Origin: Lutispora sp041687175
GTDB taxonomy: Bacteria; Bacillota; Clostridia; Lutisporales; Lutisporaceae
NCBI RefSeq assembly: GCF_041687175.1
Contig: NZ_JAWLCK010000049.1
Location: forward strand, 1 to 19,971
DNA length: 19,971 nucleotides
Reading direction: 5' to 3'
Shown here one piece after another: positions 7,753-16,042 of this stretch (its first letter is position 1; each line of letters begins with the position of its first letter). A program made the translations under genes and the position numbers. The notes beneath the pieces were generated by a model, which worked only from the letters and a program-made list of their open reading frames with translations, searched no databases and had not been told where the DNA came from.

Positions 7753-8256
7753 ATGATTATAGACGGAGCTGAAGTAATAGCCATTTCCCAAAAAGATAAT
7801 TTTGGTGTTATAAAATATGGCGATAATTCAATAAAATCAATACCGATAGAATATCTTGCAATTTGCCAGTATGAGAATGATAAGCAGTTTTATGTCTTTC
7901 TCTGTAATGGTAAGTTTGAGGTTGAACAGGATATTGCCTTTAATACTATGGAAGAAGCTAAACGGTATGCTTATAAAATAAATAGGCATATACAATGGGA
8001 AGATGGCATCAAATATGTAAAATTTGATGATGTGGATTTTAAAGGTGGAAAAGTTAATAAACTTGAGATATTCTATCCAAATGGTTATATGATTGATATT
8101 GGATATATAGATGATATGAAATCTTTTGTTATTTCTATCATAAAAGATAATGACTGGGTAAATATAGTTAAAGAAATTGAAGTAAAATCGGATATTGATT
8201 TAAAGCAGAAGTTGATAGAAATTATTCAATGGGTAATAGAAATACAAGAGAATTGA
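7753..8256 (+). CDS. Hypothetical protein, 167 residues
   Basis: The start is set at ATG 7753 because AAAGGATG precedes it at a normal distance and it lies 14 nt after the HEAT stop; the same frame is open upstream only as overlap with the HEAT gene. I do not recognise the family. The first 60 residues look beta-rich (EVIAISQKDNFGVIKYGDNS, IEYLAICQYENDKQFYVFLC). A central helix EEAKRYAYKINRHIQWEDG follows, and the protein ends in a helix (LKQKLIEIIQWVIEIQEN). It is acidic and cytosolic, with no signal peptide or membrane segment. Its size, acidity and place between a HEAT protein and a DUF4375 protein resemble immunity-type proteins, but no residue pattern confirms that. Confidence 0.6.
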   Translation: MIIDGAEVIAISQKDNFGVIKYGDNSIKSIPIEYLAICQYENDKQFYVFLCNGKFEVEQDIAFNTMEEAKRYAYKINRHIQWEDGIKYVKFDDVDFKGGKVNKLEIFYPNGYMIDIGYIDDMKSFVISIIKDNDWVNIVKEIEVKSDIDLKQKLIEIIQWVIEIQEN

Positions 8257-8286
8257 GTAAGATATAAAAATAAATCGGAGGTAAAA

Positions 8287-8727
8287 ATGGAAAATTACGA
8301 AAAATTTGTGTTAGAACAAACAAAAATCCCACAAAATGTAGTTTATGAAATTTATGAAGTGTTAATAGACAAACAATCCAATAACATACCACTTAATCAA
8401 ATAGAGCGTGATATTTATTTAATTTGTAATTACGAAGGGGAAATAAATAATGGTGGCTTTGACCAGTTCTTTTTTAATGGATACAATGTAAATCTTTATA
8501 ATGGAGAATTTGTAAAACTTACAAAAGAAGCATTGTTAAAAATAAAAGCATATAAAAATGCTGAGTTTATTGATACAGCAATGAATATTGTAGGTGAATC
8601 GAAAACGGGAGCCGAAACAGATGAACAAGCAGAGCAGCTAAATGAACTAGACAACTTATTCTATGAGTATCCTGAAGATTTAAGTCAATTGCAACTTAAT
8701 TATATGATAGAGCATATCAATGCCTAG
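8287..8727 (+). CDS. DUF4375 / DMP19-like protein
   Basis: 146 residues from ATG 8287 with GGAGGT 4 nt upstream. The segment ICNYEGEINNGGFDQFFFN (about residues 46-64) is the signature of the DUF4375 family (DMP19-like). The Neisseria founder, DMP19, is an acidic DNA-mimic protein that binds the repressor NHTF; many other members occur next to polymorphic toxin or accessory genes and have no known role. This protein is all-helical and strongly acidic (TDEQAEQLNELDNLFYEYPEDL), in keeping with the family. It ends the HEAT/unknown/DUF4375 run; no terminator is seen before the promoter of the next gene. Confidence 0.7.
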   Translation: MENYEKFVLEQTKIPQNVVYEIYEVLIDKQSNNIPLNQIERDIYLICNYEGEINNGGFDQFFFNGYNVNLYNGEFVKLTKEALLKIKAYKNAEFIDTAMNIVGESKTGAETDEQAEQLNELDNLFYEYPEDLSQLQLNYMIEHINA

Positions 8728-8738
8728 CAGCCCGCCGT

Positions 8739-8767
8739 TTGACCAATTACCAACTAATTAATATAAT
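8739..8767 (+). promoter_or_regulatory. Consensus sigma-A promoter of the amino-acid dehydrogenase gene
   Basis: TTGACC (8739-8744), a 17-nt spacer and TATAAT (8762-8767). Transcription would start near 8774, giving a leader of about 34 nt that contains AAGGAGG (8793-8799). Confidence 0.75.
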
Positions 8768-8807
8768 ATAAACAATAGAGAAACCTATATATAAGGAGGC
8801 AGATTAT

Positions 8808-9875
8808 ATGGATATATTCGGTAAAATGGAAGAATATGATTATGAACAACTAGTGTTTTGTCAGGATAAAAGCTCCGGGTTAAAAGCAATTATCGCTATT
8901 CATGATACTACTTTAGGGCCAGCGTTAGGCGGAACAAGAATCTACGATTATGAGACTGAAGAAGAAGCGATTATAGATGCATTAAGATTGGCTAGAGGTA
9001 TGACATATAAAAATGCGGCTGTGGGACTAAATCTTGGCGGCGGGAAGGCAGTTATTATAGGTGATCCAAAGAAGATAAAAAGCGAAGCATTGTTTAGAGC
9101 TTTTGGAAGATTTGTTGAAGGACTAAACGGCAGATACATAACCGGTGAAGATATGAATATGACACAGCAGGACGCTGCATATATTAATTGTGAAACGAAT
9201 TATATAGTGGGTTTGGAGACAGGAAGTGGCAATCCTTCACCGATGACAGCTTATGGGGTATTTAAAGGAATGCAAGCAGCTGTTAATGAAGTTTATGGAA
9301 GTGATGATTTGAAAGGGAAAACCGTGGCAATTCAAGGATTAGGAGCTGTCGGGAGACTCCTGGCAGAGATATTGTATGAAGCAGGAGTCAAATTAATAGT
9401 AACTTCAAGGGATCAAGCAAAAATTGATAAAGCTGTAGTAGAATTAGGTGCAACTGCTGTAGGGCTGGATGAAATATACGGAGTAGAATGTGATGTGTTT
9501 TCGCCCTGCGCCATAGGTGCCATAATAAACGACAAAACAATTGAGCAACTAAAATGCAAAATTATTGCCGGTTCAGCTAACAACCAATTAGCCGAGCCAA
9601 GACATGGTGATATTCTTCAGGAAAAAGGAATACTTTATGTACCGGATTATATAATAAACAGCGGCGGTGTTATCAATATAATTGATGATATATCGGGACG
9701 TGAATATAACAAAGAAAATGCTATGAAAAACACTGCGAAAATTTATGACGCCTGCAAGAAAGTGTTTGAGTTGGCCAAGAGAGACGGCATTCCAACATAT
9801 AAGGCAGCTGATAAAATGGCTGAAGATAGAATCGCATCAGTAAGCAAAATTAAAACAATTTATAATAGAAAATAG
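8808..9875 (+). CDS. ldh (bcd/leuDH type): Leucine dehydrogenase-type Glu/Leu/Phe/Val dehydrogenase
   Basis: 355 residues; ATG 8808 is preceded by AAGGAGG at 8 nt. The family oxidatively deaminates branched-chain L-amino acids with NAD+ to 2-oxoacids and ammonia in the cytosol. Visible: Lys68 in GMTYKNA and the catalytic Lys80 in LNLGGGKAVI, the same numbering as the Bacillus leucine dehydrogenases; the substrate-side GNPSPMTA; a Rossmann motif GLGAVG at 177-182; and GSANNQL plus the NSGGVIN segment of the NAD domain. Length is normal. Leucine or valine is the likely substrate, but phenylalanine dehydrogenases are close relatives and cannot be fully excluded. It has its own promoter and is followed by a distant terminator, so it is probably monocistronic. 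The usual bkd/ptb/buk neighbours are absent. Confidence 0.9.
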   Translation: MDIFGKMEEYDYEQLVFCQDKSSGLKAIIAIHDTTLGPALGGTRIYDYETEEEAIIDALRLARGMTYKNAAVGLNLGGGKAVIIGDPKKIKSEALFRAFGRFVEGLNGRYITGEDMNMTQQDAAYINCETNYIVGLETGSGNPSPMTAYGVFKGMQAAVNEVYGSDDLKGKTVAIQGLGAVGRLLAEILYEAGVKLIVTSRDQAKIDKAVVELGATAVGLDEIYGVECDVFSPCAIGAIINDKTIEQLKCKIIAGSANNQLAEPRHGDILQEKGILYVPDYIINSGGVINIIDDISGREYNKENAMKNTAKIYDACKKVFELAKRDGIPTYKAADKMAEDRIASVSKIKTIYNRK

Positions 9876-10084
9876 TCTTCCGACATAACAAACATTGAGT
9901 AAGTCGTAGTCTTCAATAATACAAAGCCTATTTTGAGACAAGGGATGGACTAAAAAATCTTTTTATGACGCTGGATAGTATTATATATGCTAAGGGTAAT
10001 TTTATGAAAATGATCAATGCAAGGAATGAAGATACAAAAATACCAGAAAGTTGAGTGATTTATTAGTATATGGCTTTTACATCA

Positions 10085-10115
10085 AAATATCGCCAGAAAT
10101 CTGGCGATATTTTTT
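10085..10115 (+). terminator. Intrinsic terminator upstream of thiolase
   Basis: AAATATCGCCAG (10085-10096), loop AAAT, CTGGCGATATTT (10101-10112) and a T run. The 12-bp stem is perfect. It is nearly symmetrical, but it serves the plus-strand dehydrogenase transcript, about 210 nt after its stop. Confidence 0.85.
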
Positions 10116-10156
10116 ATATGCTTTAATTTACTAAGTACAAAGACAAAAATTCAAGA

Positions 10157-10174
10157 ATGTTAAAAAAATAACAA
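10157..10174. promoter_or_regulatory. Candidate Rex (NADH/NAD+ sensor) operator
   Basis: The 18 bases ATGTTAA-AAAA-ATAACAA match the Rex consensus TTGTTAA-N4-TTAACAA except at two positions and keep the core TGTTA-N6-TAACA. It lies 128 nt upstream of the thiolase start codon. Rex controls fermentative genes in many Clostridia, so the position makes sense, but AT-rich DNA gives such matches by chance. Confidence 0.4.
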
Positions 10175-10301
10175 TTATTGGATATGCTTATATTTTGGCT
10201 GGCTATGCTACAATTATGTTAACAATACACTAATTGGCAGGTTATGATGGCATAATTATTGCTTATAAATATATTAGAAAAATATTCGGGAGGTATGAAT
10301 A

Positions 10302-11477
10302 ATGAGAGAAGTAGTAATTGCCTCAGCTGCTAGAACACCGATAGGAAGCTTCAATGGAAGCTTATCTGGTGTGTCTGCTGCTGATTTAGGCGCGGTTGCT
10401 GTTAAGGAAGCCTTAAATAGAGCAGGTGTGAAGCCTGAGATGGTAGATCAGACAATTTTGGGCTGTATATTACAAGCAGGATTAGGCCAGGGTGTAGCAA
10501 GACAGGTTGCAGTAAAAGCAGGTATACCAGTTGAAAAACCTGCAATGACAATAAATATGATTTGTGGATCTGGCTTAAGATCAGTTCAACTTGCAGTTCA
10601 AGCTATTGTATCTGGTGAGTCTGATATAGTGGTTGCGGGTGGAACAGAAAACATGAGTGCTGCTCCTTATCTCCTTATGAAAGCAAGAACAGGTTATAGA
10701 ATGGGAAATGGTGAGATCATAGACTCAATGGTATATGATGCATTAACAGATGTGTTTAATAATTATCATATGGGTGTAACTGCTGAAAACTTGGCAGAAA
10801 AATATAATATAACAAGAGAAGAACAGGATAAGTTTGCTTGCACTAGCCAAAACAGAGCAGAAGCAGCTATAAAGGAAGGAAAATTTAAAGAAGAAATTGT
10901 TCCGGTAGTAATAAAAACTAAAAAAGGTGATGTAATGGTTGACACTGATGAATTTCCAAGACCAGGCGTCACTGTTGAAGCATTAGCTAAATTACGGCCT
11001 GCTTTCAAAAAAGACGGTACAGTAACTGCAGGAAACGCATCAGGCATTAATGATGGAGCAGCTGCCATAGTTGTTATGTCTAAAGAAAAAGCAGATGAAT
11101 TAGGGATTAAGCCTTTAGCTAAGGTAGTAAGCTATGCTTCTGCCGGTGTAGACCCAAGTATAATGGGTATTGGTCCTGTGCCTGCTACCAAGCTAGCATT
11201 AGAAAGAGCTAACCTGAAGTTGGAAGACATGGATTTGATAGAAGCCAATGAAGCTTTTGCAGCTCAGTCTTTAGCAGTGGCAAAAGAATTGAATCTTGAT
11301 ATGAGCAAAACCAATGTCAATGGAGGTGCAATAGCCCTGGGGCATCCTGTAGGAGCCAGTGGAGCTAGAATATTAACTACACTTCTATATGAAATGAAGA
11401 GAAGAAATTCAAAATACGGTCTTGCTACTCTTTGCATAGGCGGAGGAATGGGAACTGCACTGATAGTAGAAATGTAA
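10302..11477 (+). CDS. thlA: Acetyl-CoA C-acetyltransferase (thiolase)
   Basis: 391 residues, the normal length. It condenses two acetyl-CoA to acetoacetyl-CoA (reversible), the first step towards butyrate, butanol or ketone-body-type products, in the cytosol. Active-site residues are all present: nucleophile Cys88 in NMICGSGL, His348 in GGAIALGHPVGASGAR, and base Cys378 in CIGGGMG, identical in position to the clostridial biosynthetic enzyme. Also seen are GGTENMSAAPYL and NEAFAAQ. ATG 10302 follows GGGAGGT at a good distance; another ATG at 10296 is out of frame. It is not next to crt, bcd, etf or hbd, so it is a stand-alone gene, probably controlled by redox state if the Rex site is real. 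Confidence 0.95.
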   Translation: MREVVIASAARTPIGSFNGSLSGVSAADLGAVAVKEALNRAGVKPEMVDQTILGCILQAGLGQGVARQVAVKAGIPVEKPAMTINMICGSGLRSVQLAVQAIVSGESDIVVAGGTENMSAAPYLLMKARTGYRMGNGEIIDSMVYDALTDVFNNYHMGVTAENLAEKYNITREEQDKFACTSQNRAEAAIKEGKFKEEIVPVVIKTKKGDVMVDTDEFPRPGVTVEALAKLRPAFKKDGTVTAGNASGINDGAAAIVVMSKEKADELGIKPLAKVVSYASAGVDPSIMGIGPVPATKLALERANLKLEDMDLIEANEAFAAQSLAVAKELNLDMSKTNVNGGAIALGHPVGASGARILTTLLYEMKRRNSKYGLATLCIGGGMGTALIVEM

Positions 11478-11546
11478 TTACAGATATAAATATAGTAAGC
11501 CATCGGTCCATAATATCCGATGGCTTACTATATTTATATCTGTAAT
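11477..11546. repeat. Perfect 30-bp inverted repeat (giant hairpin) at the thiolase stop codon
   Basis: Bases 11477-11506 are the exact reverse complement of 11517-11546, with a 10-nt loop (TCCATAATAT). The left arm starts with the last base of the thiolase TAA. The sequence after it is AATAATTAATTAAAGG, without a T run, so it is not a standard terminator, although it would block read-through and protect the mRNA end. It may also be a small palindromic repeat element. Confidence 0.9.
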
Positions 11547-11615
11547 AATTAATTAAAGGAAAATACATTTTTTTGTAGTATATAATAGTATGTAAATTAT
11601 TTGGGAGTTGTTTTT

Positions 11616-12614
11616 ATGAATATAAGGCAGAGAACTGAGGAAATTGAGAAGAGTATTCTTTCACCTTATGCTGTCCTGAGTATTAAGAGCAAAGGCAGAG
11701 AACGTGAGGAAGCAAAATGTCAGATAAGGACAGATTTTCAGAGAGACAGAGATAGGATTATCCATTCTAAATCATTCAGGAGACTTAAACACAAGACCCA
11801 AGTGTTTATATCACCGGAAAAGGATCATTATAGGACAAGGCTCACACATACTTTGGAAGTAGCACAAATTGCAAGGACCATAGCAAGGGCTTTAAGATTA
11901 AATGAAGATTTAACTGAAGCAATTGCATTAGGACATGATCTTGGTCATACCCCCTTTGGCCATGCAGGTGAGGCTGTGCTTGATGGTATTCACCCAGGCG
12001 GTTTTAAACATAATGAGCAAAGCCTTCGAGTGGTGGAAGTGTTAGAGGATAAAAACGGGTTAAACCTGACATGGGAAGTAAGAGATGGAATACTAAACCA
12101 TACTGGTAGCAATATGCCAAGTACTTTAGAAGGAATGATTGTTAAATACTCGGATAGAATAGCTTATATCAATCATGATATAGATGATGCATTGAGAGCT
12201 GGCATATTGCATATTAAAGATTTGCCCCAAGAATGCTTAAAGGTATTAGGCTTAGACCACAAAAACAGAATCAACACTATGATTACAGATATTATAATGG
12301 AAAGCATAGATAAGCCTTACATTAAGATGAGCAAAGATATAGAGGAGTCTACTAAAAATTTAAGAGAATTCATGTATGAAAATGTGTATATTGGTTCAAA
12401 AGCAAAGGTTGAAGAAGAGAAGGTTCAATATATAATAAAACAGCTCTATGAATACTTTATTGATAATCCATACAAAATTCCTGAGGATATTAGGAGCAAA
12501 AGGCCTAATGAAGACAACCATAGGTTAATTTGTGATTATATAGCAGGAATGACAGACAGGTATGCCTTGAACAAATATAAATCAATTTTTTTGCCGATTG
12601 GATGGCAGATTTGA
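11616..12614 (+). CDS. dgt: dGTP triphosphohydrolase (HD-domain dNTPase)
   Basis: 333 residues from ATG 11616, chosen because GGGAG (11603-11607) lies 8 nt before it; an in-frame TTG at 11601 overlaps that ribosome binding site. It removes triphosphate from dGTP or related dNTPs, affecting the nucleotide pool near DNA synthesis. Visible: RTDFQRDRDRIIHSKSFRRLKHKTQVF near residues 38-64 (typical of the family), then the HD metal motif His78 (LTHTLEV), His107-Asp108 (LGHDLGHTPFGHAGE) and an Asp in INHDIDDALRAG (about 188). This is the short class that starts the dnaG-rpoD cluster in many Clostridia. TATAAT at 11581-11586 is a likely -10; the -35 is poor. Confidence 0.93.
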   Translation: MNIRQRTEEIEKSILSPYAVLSIKSKGREREEAKCQIRTDFQRDRDRIIHSKSFRRLKHKTQVFISPEKDHYRTRLTHTLEVAQIARTIARALRLNEDLTEAIALGHDLGHTPFGHAGEAVLDGIHPGGFKHNEQSLRVVEVLEDKNGLNLTWEVRDGILNHTGSNMPSTLEGMIVKYSDRIAYINHDIDDALRAGILHIKDLPQECLKVLGLDHKNRINTMITDIIMESIDKPYIKMSKDIEESTKNLREFMYENVYIGSKAKVEEEKVQYIIKQLYEYFIDNPYKIPEDIRSKRPNEDNHRLICDYIAGMTDRYALNKYKSIFLPIGWQI

Positions 12615-12683
12615 AATAAAAATAGAGGATATTTGTGTTTTATATCGAATAAATATAATTTCAGTGTCCCAAAAAGGAGTATT

Positions 12684-13136
12684 ATGAAGATTATAGTTGA
12701 TGCAGATGCGTGCCCTGTGAAAGATATTGTTTTAAAAGTGTCAAGAAAATACGGGATAGTTGCTTTGTTTGTTTGCAGTATTAGTCATTATACAAACTAT
12801 TATGAAACTAATAAAGTTAAACCGATTTATGTAGATAATGTATTTCAATCTGCAGATTTGGCAATAATCAATAAAGCCAAAGATGGAGATGTGGTAGTGA
12901 CTGGTGATTATGGACTTGCTGCCATGGTATTATCAAAGGGAGCATGTGCAATTTCTTACAATGGCAAACTCTTTGACAACAGCACTATTGATGATTTGCT
13001 TGACAAAAGACATCAATCTATGAAATCGTTGCGCAGTGGCCAGCGCATCAAAGGACCAAGAAAGAGATGCAAAGAAGATGATGAGAGATTTCAAGCTACT
13101 TTGGAGAGAATGATAAGCATCAAAAACAAGGATTAA
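12684..13136 (+). CDS. yqxD: YqxD/YaiI-family protein (UPF0178, PIN-like fold)
   Basis: 150 residues from ATG 12684, selected by AAGGAG (12674-12679) and by the family start MKIIVDADACPVK; the open frame runs further upstream but without such signals. Acidic residues in VDADACPVK, VDNVFQSADLAI and VVTGDYGLAAMVL match the metal-binding site of PIN/NYN-type nucleases, and the conserved tail GPRKR--EDDERF is present. The molecular function is not known. It sits 69 nt after dgt and 14 nt before dnaG. The same association with dnaG and the main sigma gene occurs in Bacillus, which supports the assignment. Confidence 0.9.
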   Translation: MKIIVDADACPVKDIVLKVSRKYGIVALFVCSISHYTNYYETNKVKPIYVDNVFQSADLAIINKAKDGDVVVTGDYGLAAMVLSKGACAISYNGKLFDNSTIDDLLDKRHQSMKSLRSGQRIKGPRKRCKEDDERFQATLERMISIKNKD

Positions 13137-13150
13137 AGGTGGTATAAGAT

Positions 13151-14929
13151 ATGTTTTTCTCCGAAGAAATGGTTTCTGAGATAATTGAAAAAAACGATAT
13201 TGTTGATGTTATATCCCAATATATGAACCTGAAAAAAAGAGGAAGGAATTATATAGGTTTATGCCCTTTTCACTCAGAGAAAACACCTTCCTTTAATGTT
13301 TCTCAGGATAAACAACTCTTTTATTGCTTTGGCTGTGGTGAAGGAGGAAATGTCAGTACATTTATCCAGAAGATTGAAAGGATGAATTATCCTGAATCCC
13401 TCATGTTTCTAGCTGAAAGAGCGGGTATTGAGATAAAAGAAAATCTAAGCAGCAAAGATGCAGAAAAGGCTAAAAGAAGGCGATTATTGTTAAAGATTAA
13501 TAAAGAAGCAGCCAGGTTTTTTTATAAAAACCTGAGTAATAATCTTCAAGCAATGAAATACCTGAATAATAGAGGGCTTAGTATTGACACAATAAAGAAA
13601 TTTGGTCTTGGATATTCCATAGACTCTTGGGATGGACTTAAAAATTTCATGGCTTCAAAAGGAATAAAGCCAGAATTGCTGTATTCAGCAGGACTTTTAG
13701 TGAAAAATAATAATGATGGTTATTATGACAGATTTAGAAATAGAATTATGTTTCCTATCATAGATTTAAAAGGGAATGTTATTGCTTTTGGCGGGAGAGT
13801 GATGGATGACAGCAAACCCAAATATTTAAATTCTCCAGATACAGATATATACAATAAAGGGTATAATATTTATTCGCTAAATCTTGTTAAAGGCATAAAG
13901 GATTTAAAGAATATAATCGTTGTAGAGGGTTATATGGATGCCATATCCTTGCACCAATATGGGATAAATAATGTTGTTGCTTCATTAGGAACAGCATTTA
14001 CAGAACAACAAGCAAGATTATTGAAAAGATATACCAATGAGATAATAATTGCTTACGATTCTGATGTAGCTGGACAGACTGCTACTCTCAGAGGGTTGGC
14101 CATATTGGAGAAAGAAGGCTGTAATGTAAAAGTTATAAGGCTTCCCAAAGGCAAGGATCCAGATGAGTATATAAGAAATGAAGGCTTGGATTCCTTCAAA
14201 AAATTAATTGATAACAGCATGTCCCTTATAGATTATAAAATATATAACCTGAAACAAAATACAAATATAAAAGAGATTGAAGGAAGAATAAAGTTTGTTA
14301 AGCAATTGGCAAGGATTATGAATACAATCGATAGCCCAGCTGAAGTAGATGCATATATAAAGAAGTATTCTAAAGAGATGCAAATAAGTGAGGCTGCTAT
14401 TTATGATGAATTAAATAGAATAAAAAATAGGCATAGTAATGGAAATAACAGGCATAATATAGTAGACAGAACTAGTGGTATAAATAGCTTGAGTCCTAAA
14501 AAAATTATAAGTGGAGAGATTATTGCAGAAAAGAAATTGCTAAATATGTGTATTCAAGACAGGAATAGGGCAGAAAATATATTTAACCAAATTAATCCTG
14601 ATTATTTTACTGATCCATTGAATCAAAGAATTGCTGAGGTAATAAATTTAAAAATAAAAGAAGGAAAATTGATATCTGCTGGAGAAATAATAATCCATTT
14701 GGATAATGAAGAGTATGTGAATAAAGCTGCTGGAATTTTTAATAGTGAGTTAACAAACCATGATTTGGAATTGATGGATTCATATATAGATAAGCTTTGT
14801 CAAGCGCACATCCGTAAAAGGATCGAGGAATTGACAAAAAAAATGAATGAATATTATGAGATTGGGGATAAGGATAAATCGAATGAGATATTTAAAGAAA
14901 TCATGGAATTACAAAAGAAGAAGAAATAG
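13151..14929 (+). CDS. dnaG: DNA primase
   Basis: 592 residues, standard length, ATG 13151 with AAAGGTGG upstream. It makes RNA primers for the replication fork. N-terminal CHC2 zinc-binding domain: Cys38, His41, Cys59, Cys62. The central polymerase domain contains IMFPIIDLKGNVIAFGGRVM and the TOPRIM catalytic residues Glu259 (VVEGYMD) and Asp303/Asp305 (AYDSDVAGQ). From about residue 450 the C-terminus is a helical DnaB-interacting domain, less conserved. There is a low-complexity linker near 430-450 (RHSNGNNRHN). It is translated in an operon with yqxD before it and rpoD after it (24 nt), the classical macromolecular-synthesis arrangement without rpsU here. Confidence 0.97.
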   Translation: MFFSEEMVSEIIEKNDIVDVISQYMNLKKRGRNYIGLCPFHSEKTPSFNVSQDKQLFYCFGCGEGGNVSTFIQKIERMNYPESLMFLAERAGIEIKENLSSKDAEKAKRRRLLLKINKEAARFFYKNLSNNLQAMKYLNNRGLSIDTIKKFGLGYSIDSWDGLKNFMASKGIKPELLYSAGLLVKNNNDGYYDRFRNRIMFPIIDLKGNVIAFGGRVMDDSKPKYLNSPDTDIYNKGYNIYSLNLVKGIKDLKNIIVVEGYMDAISLHQYGINNVVASLGTAFTEQQARLLKRYTNEIIIAYDSDVAGQTATLRGLAILEKEGCNVKVIRLPKGKDPDEYIRNEGLDSFKKLIDNSMSLIDYKIYNLKQNTNIKEIEGRIKFVKQLARIMNTIDSPAEVDAYIKKYSKEMQISEAAIYDELNRIKNRHSNGNNRHNIVDRTSGINSLSPKKIISGEIIAEKKLLNMCIQDRNRAENIFNQINPDYFTDPLNQRIAEVINLKIKEGKLISAGEIIIHLDNEEYVNKAAGIFNSELTNHDLELMDSYIDKLCQAHIRKRIEELTKKMNEYYEIGDKDKSNEIFKEIMELQKKKK

Positions 14930-14953
14930 TTTCCTGGAAGGGAGGGGATAACT

Positions 14954-16042
14954 TTGAAGAACGATGAAACAAAAATGAATCATATAAAAGAACTGATTCA
15001 AAAGGGCACTAAAAATGGAATGCTCACTTATAAAGAGATAATGGATACATTAGAAGAAGTGGAGATGGAACCGGATCAGATAGATAAGGTTTATGAGTAT
15101 TTAGAAGCAAAAGGAATAGATGTGGTTGGCAATGCAGATGTTGAAATTGATTTACCTCCCATTGATGACGAGGAAGAACCGGTTGAATTGGACCTTTCTG
15201 TTCCAGAGGGTATTAGTATAGATGATCCTGTAAGAATGTATCTAAAAGAAATAGGAAAGGTTCCTCTTCTTAGCCCGGAAGAAGAAATTGAATTGGCAAA
15301 GCGAATGAAAGAAGGAGATGTTGAGGCCAAGAAAAAATTGACCGAAGCAAATCTAAGGCTTGTAGTAAGCATTGCTAAGCGATATGTAGGACGAGGTATG
15401 CTTTTTCTGGATTTAATACAGGAAGGTAATCTTGGTCTTATAAAGGCCGTTGAAAAATTCGACTATGTAAAAGGTTTTAAGTTTAGTACCTATGCTACAT
15501 GGTGGATTAGGCAAGCCATAACAAGAGCTATAGCAGACCAAGCAAGAACTATTAGAATACCTGTTCATATGGTAGAAACAATAAATAAGCTTATCAGGGT
15601 TTCCAGGCAGCTTCTTCAGGAATTGGGAAGAGATCCTCTTCCAGAAGAAATTGCAGAAGAAATGGGCTTATCTGAGGATAAAGTAAGGGAAATAATGAAA
15701 ATTGCCCAAGAACCGGTTTCTCTTGAGACTCCTATTGGAGAAGAAGAGGATAGCCATTTAGGAGACTTTATTCCTGATGATGATGTCCCAGCACCGGCAG
15801 AAGCAGCAGCTTTTACCCTTCTAAAGGAGCAGCTTATAGAAGTCTTAGATACACTTACTCCGAGAGAAGAAAAAGTTTTAAGGCTTAGATTTGGACTGGA
15901 TGATGGAAGGGCAAGAACTCTGGAGGAAGTAGGCAAAGAATTTAATGTCACCAGAGAGAGAATAAGACAGATAGAAGCAAAAGCTTTAAGAAAATTAAGG
16001 CATCCAAGCAGAAGTAAGAAACTTAAGGATTATCTGGAATAA
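14954..16042 (+). CDS. rpoD: Primary RNA polymerase sigma factor (sigma-A/RpoD)
   Basis: 362 residues starting with TTG 14954; GGGAGGGG (14940-14947) lies 6 nt upstream. An ATG at 14984 is in frame but has no ribosome binding site. Domains: region 1.1 (residues about 5-80, MNHIKELIQKGTKNGMLTYKE), an acidic linker, region 1.2 (DDPVRMYLKEIGKVPLLSPEEE), region 2 with EANLRLVVSIAKRYVGRGM, DLIQEGNLGLIKAVEKFD and the -10-binding STYATWWIRQAITRAI, region 3 (MVETINKL, ELGRDPLPEEIAEEM) and region 4 with the -35 helix-turn-helix (TLEEVGKEFNVTRERIRQIE). All parts of a housekeeping sigma are present, so it directs the TTGACA/TATAAT promoters seen here. The rare TTG may limit its synthesis. Confidence 0.98.
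   Translation: MKNDETKMNHIKELIQKGTKNGMLTYKEIMDTLEEVEMEPDQIDKVYEYLEAKGIDVVGNADVEIDLPPIDDEEEPVELDLSVPEGISIDDPVRMYLKEIGKVPLLSPEEEIELAKRMKEGDVEAKKKLTEANLRLVVSIAKRYVGRGMLFLDLIQEGNLGLIKAVEKFDYVKGFKFSTYATWWIRQAITRAIADQARTIRIPVHMVETINKLIRVSRQLLQELGRDPLPEEIAEEMGLSEDKVREIMKIAQEPVSLETPIGEEEDSHLGDFIPDDDVPAPAEAAAFTLLKEQLIEVLDTLTPREEKVLRLRFGLDDGRARTLEEVGKEFNVTRERIRQIEAKALRKLRHPSRSKKLKDYLE

Larger units (their letters stand above)
9876..10301. other. Intergenic region with terminator and thiolase control region
   Basis: Bases 9876-10084 hold no supported gene; a frame open to TGA 10054 gives at most a 29-residue peptide from ATG 9965, with no ribosome binding site. A terminator (10085-10115) and a candidate Rex site (10157-10174) follow. 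AT-rich sequence then leads to GGGAGGT (about 10288-10294) before the thiolase start. No consensus promoter stands out; TTATGA (10242-10247) with TATAAA (10264-10269) is the best weak pair. Confidence 0.5.

Noticed and set aside
3084..8727. Mobile element, phage or CRISPR system in the accessory stretch
   Set aside because: No transposase, integrase, cas gene, direct repeats or flanking tRNA attachment duplication was found on either strand.
9918..10054. Open frame of about 44 codons after the dehydrogenase gene (29 residues from ATG 9965)
   Set aside because: No ribosome binding site at ATG 9965, no recognised family, and it could be chance in AT-rich DNA; not reported as a gene.
10217..10226. 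TGTTAACA palindrome near the thiolase promoter as a second Rex site
   Set aside because: Only one TTAACAA half-site matches; the other half is absent at the required spacing.
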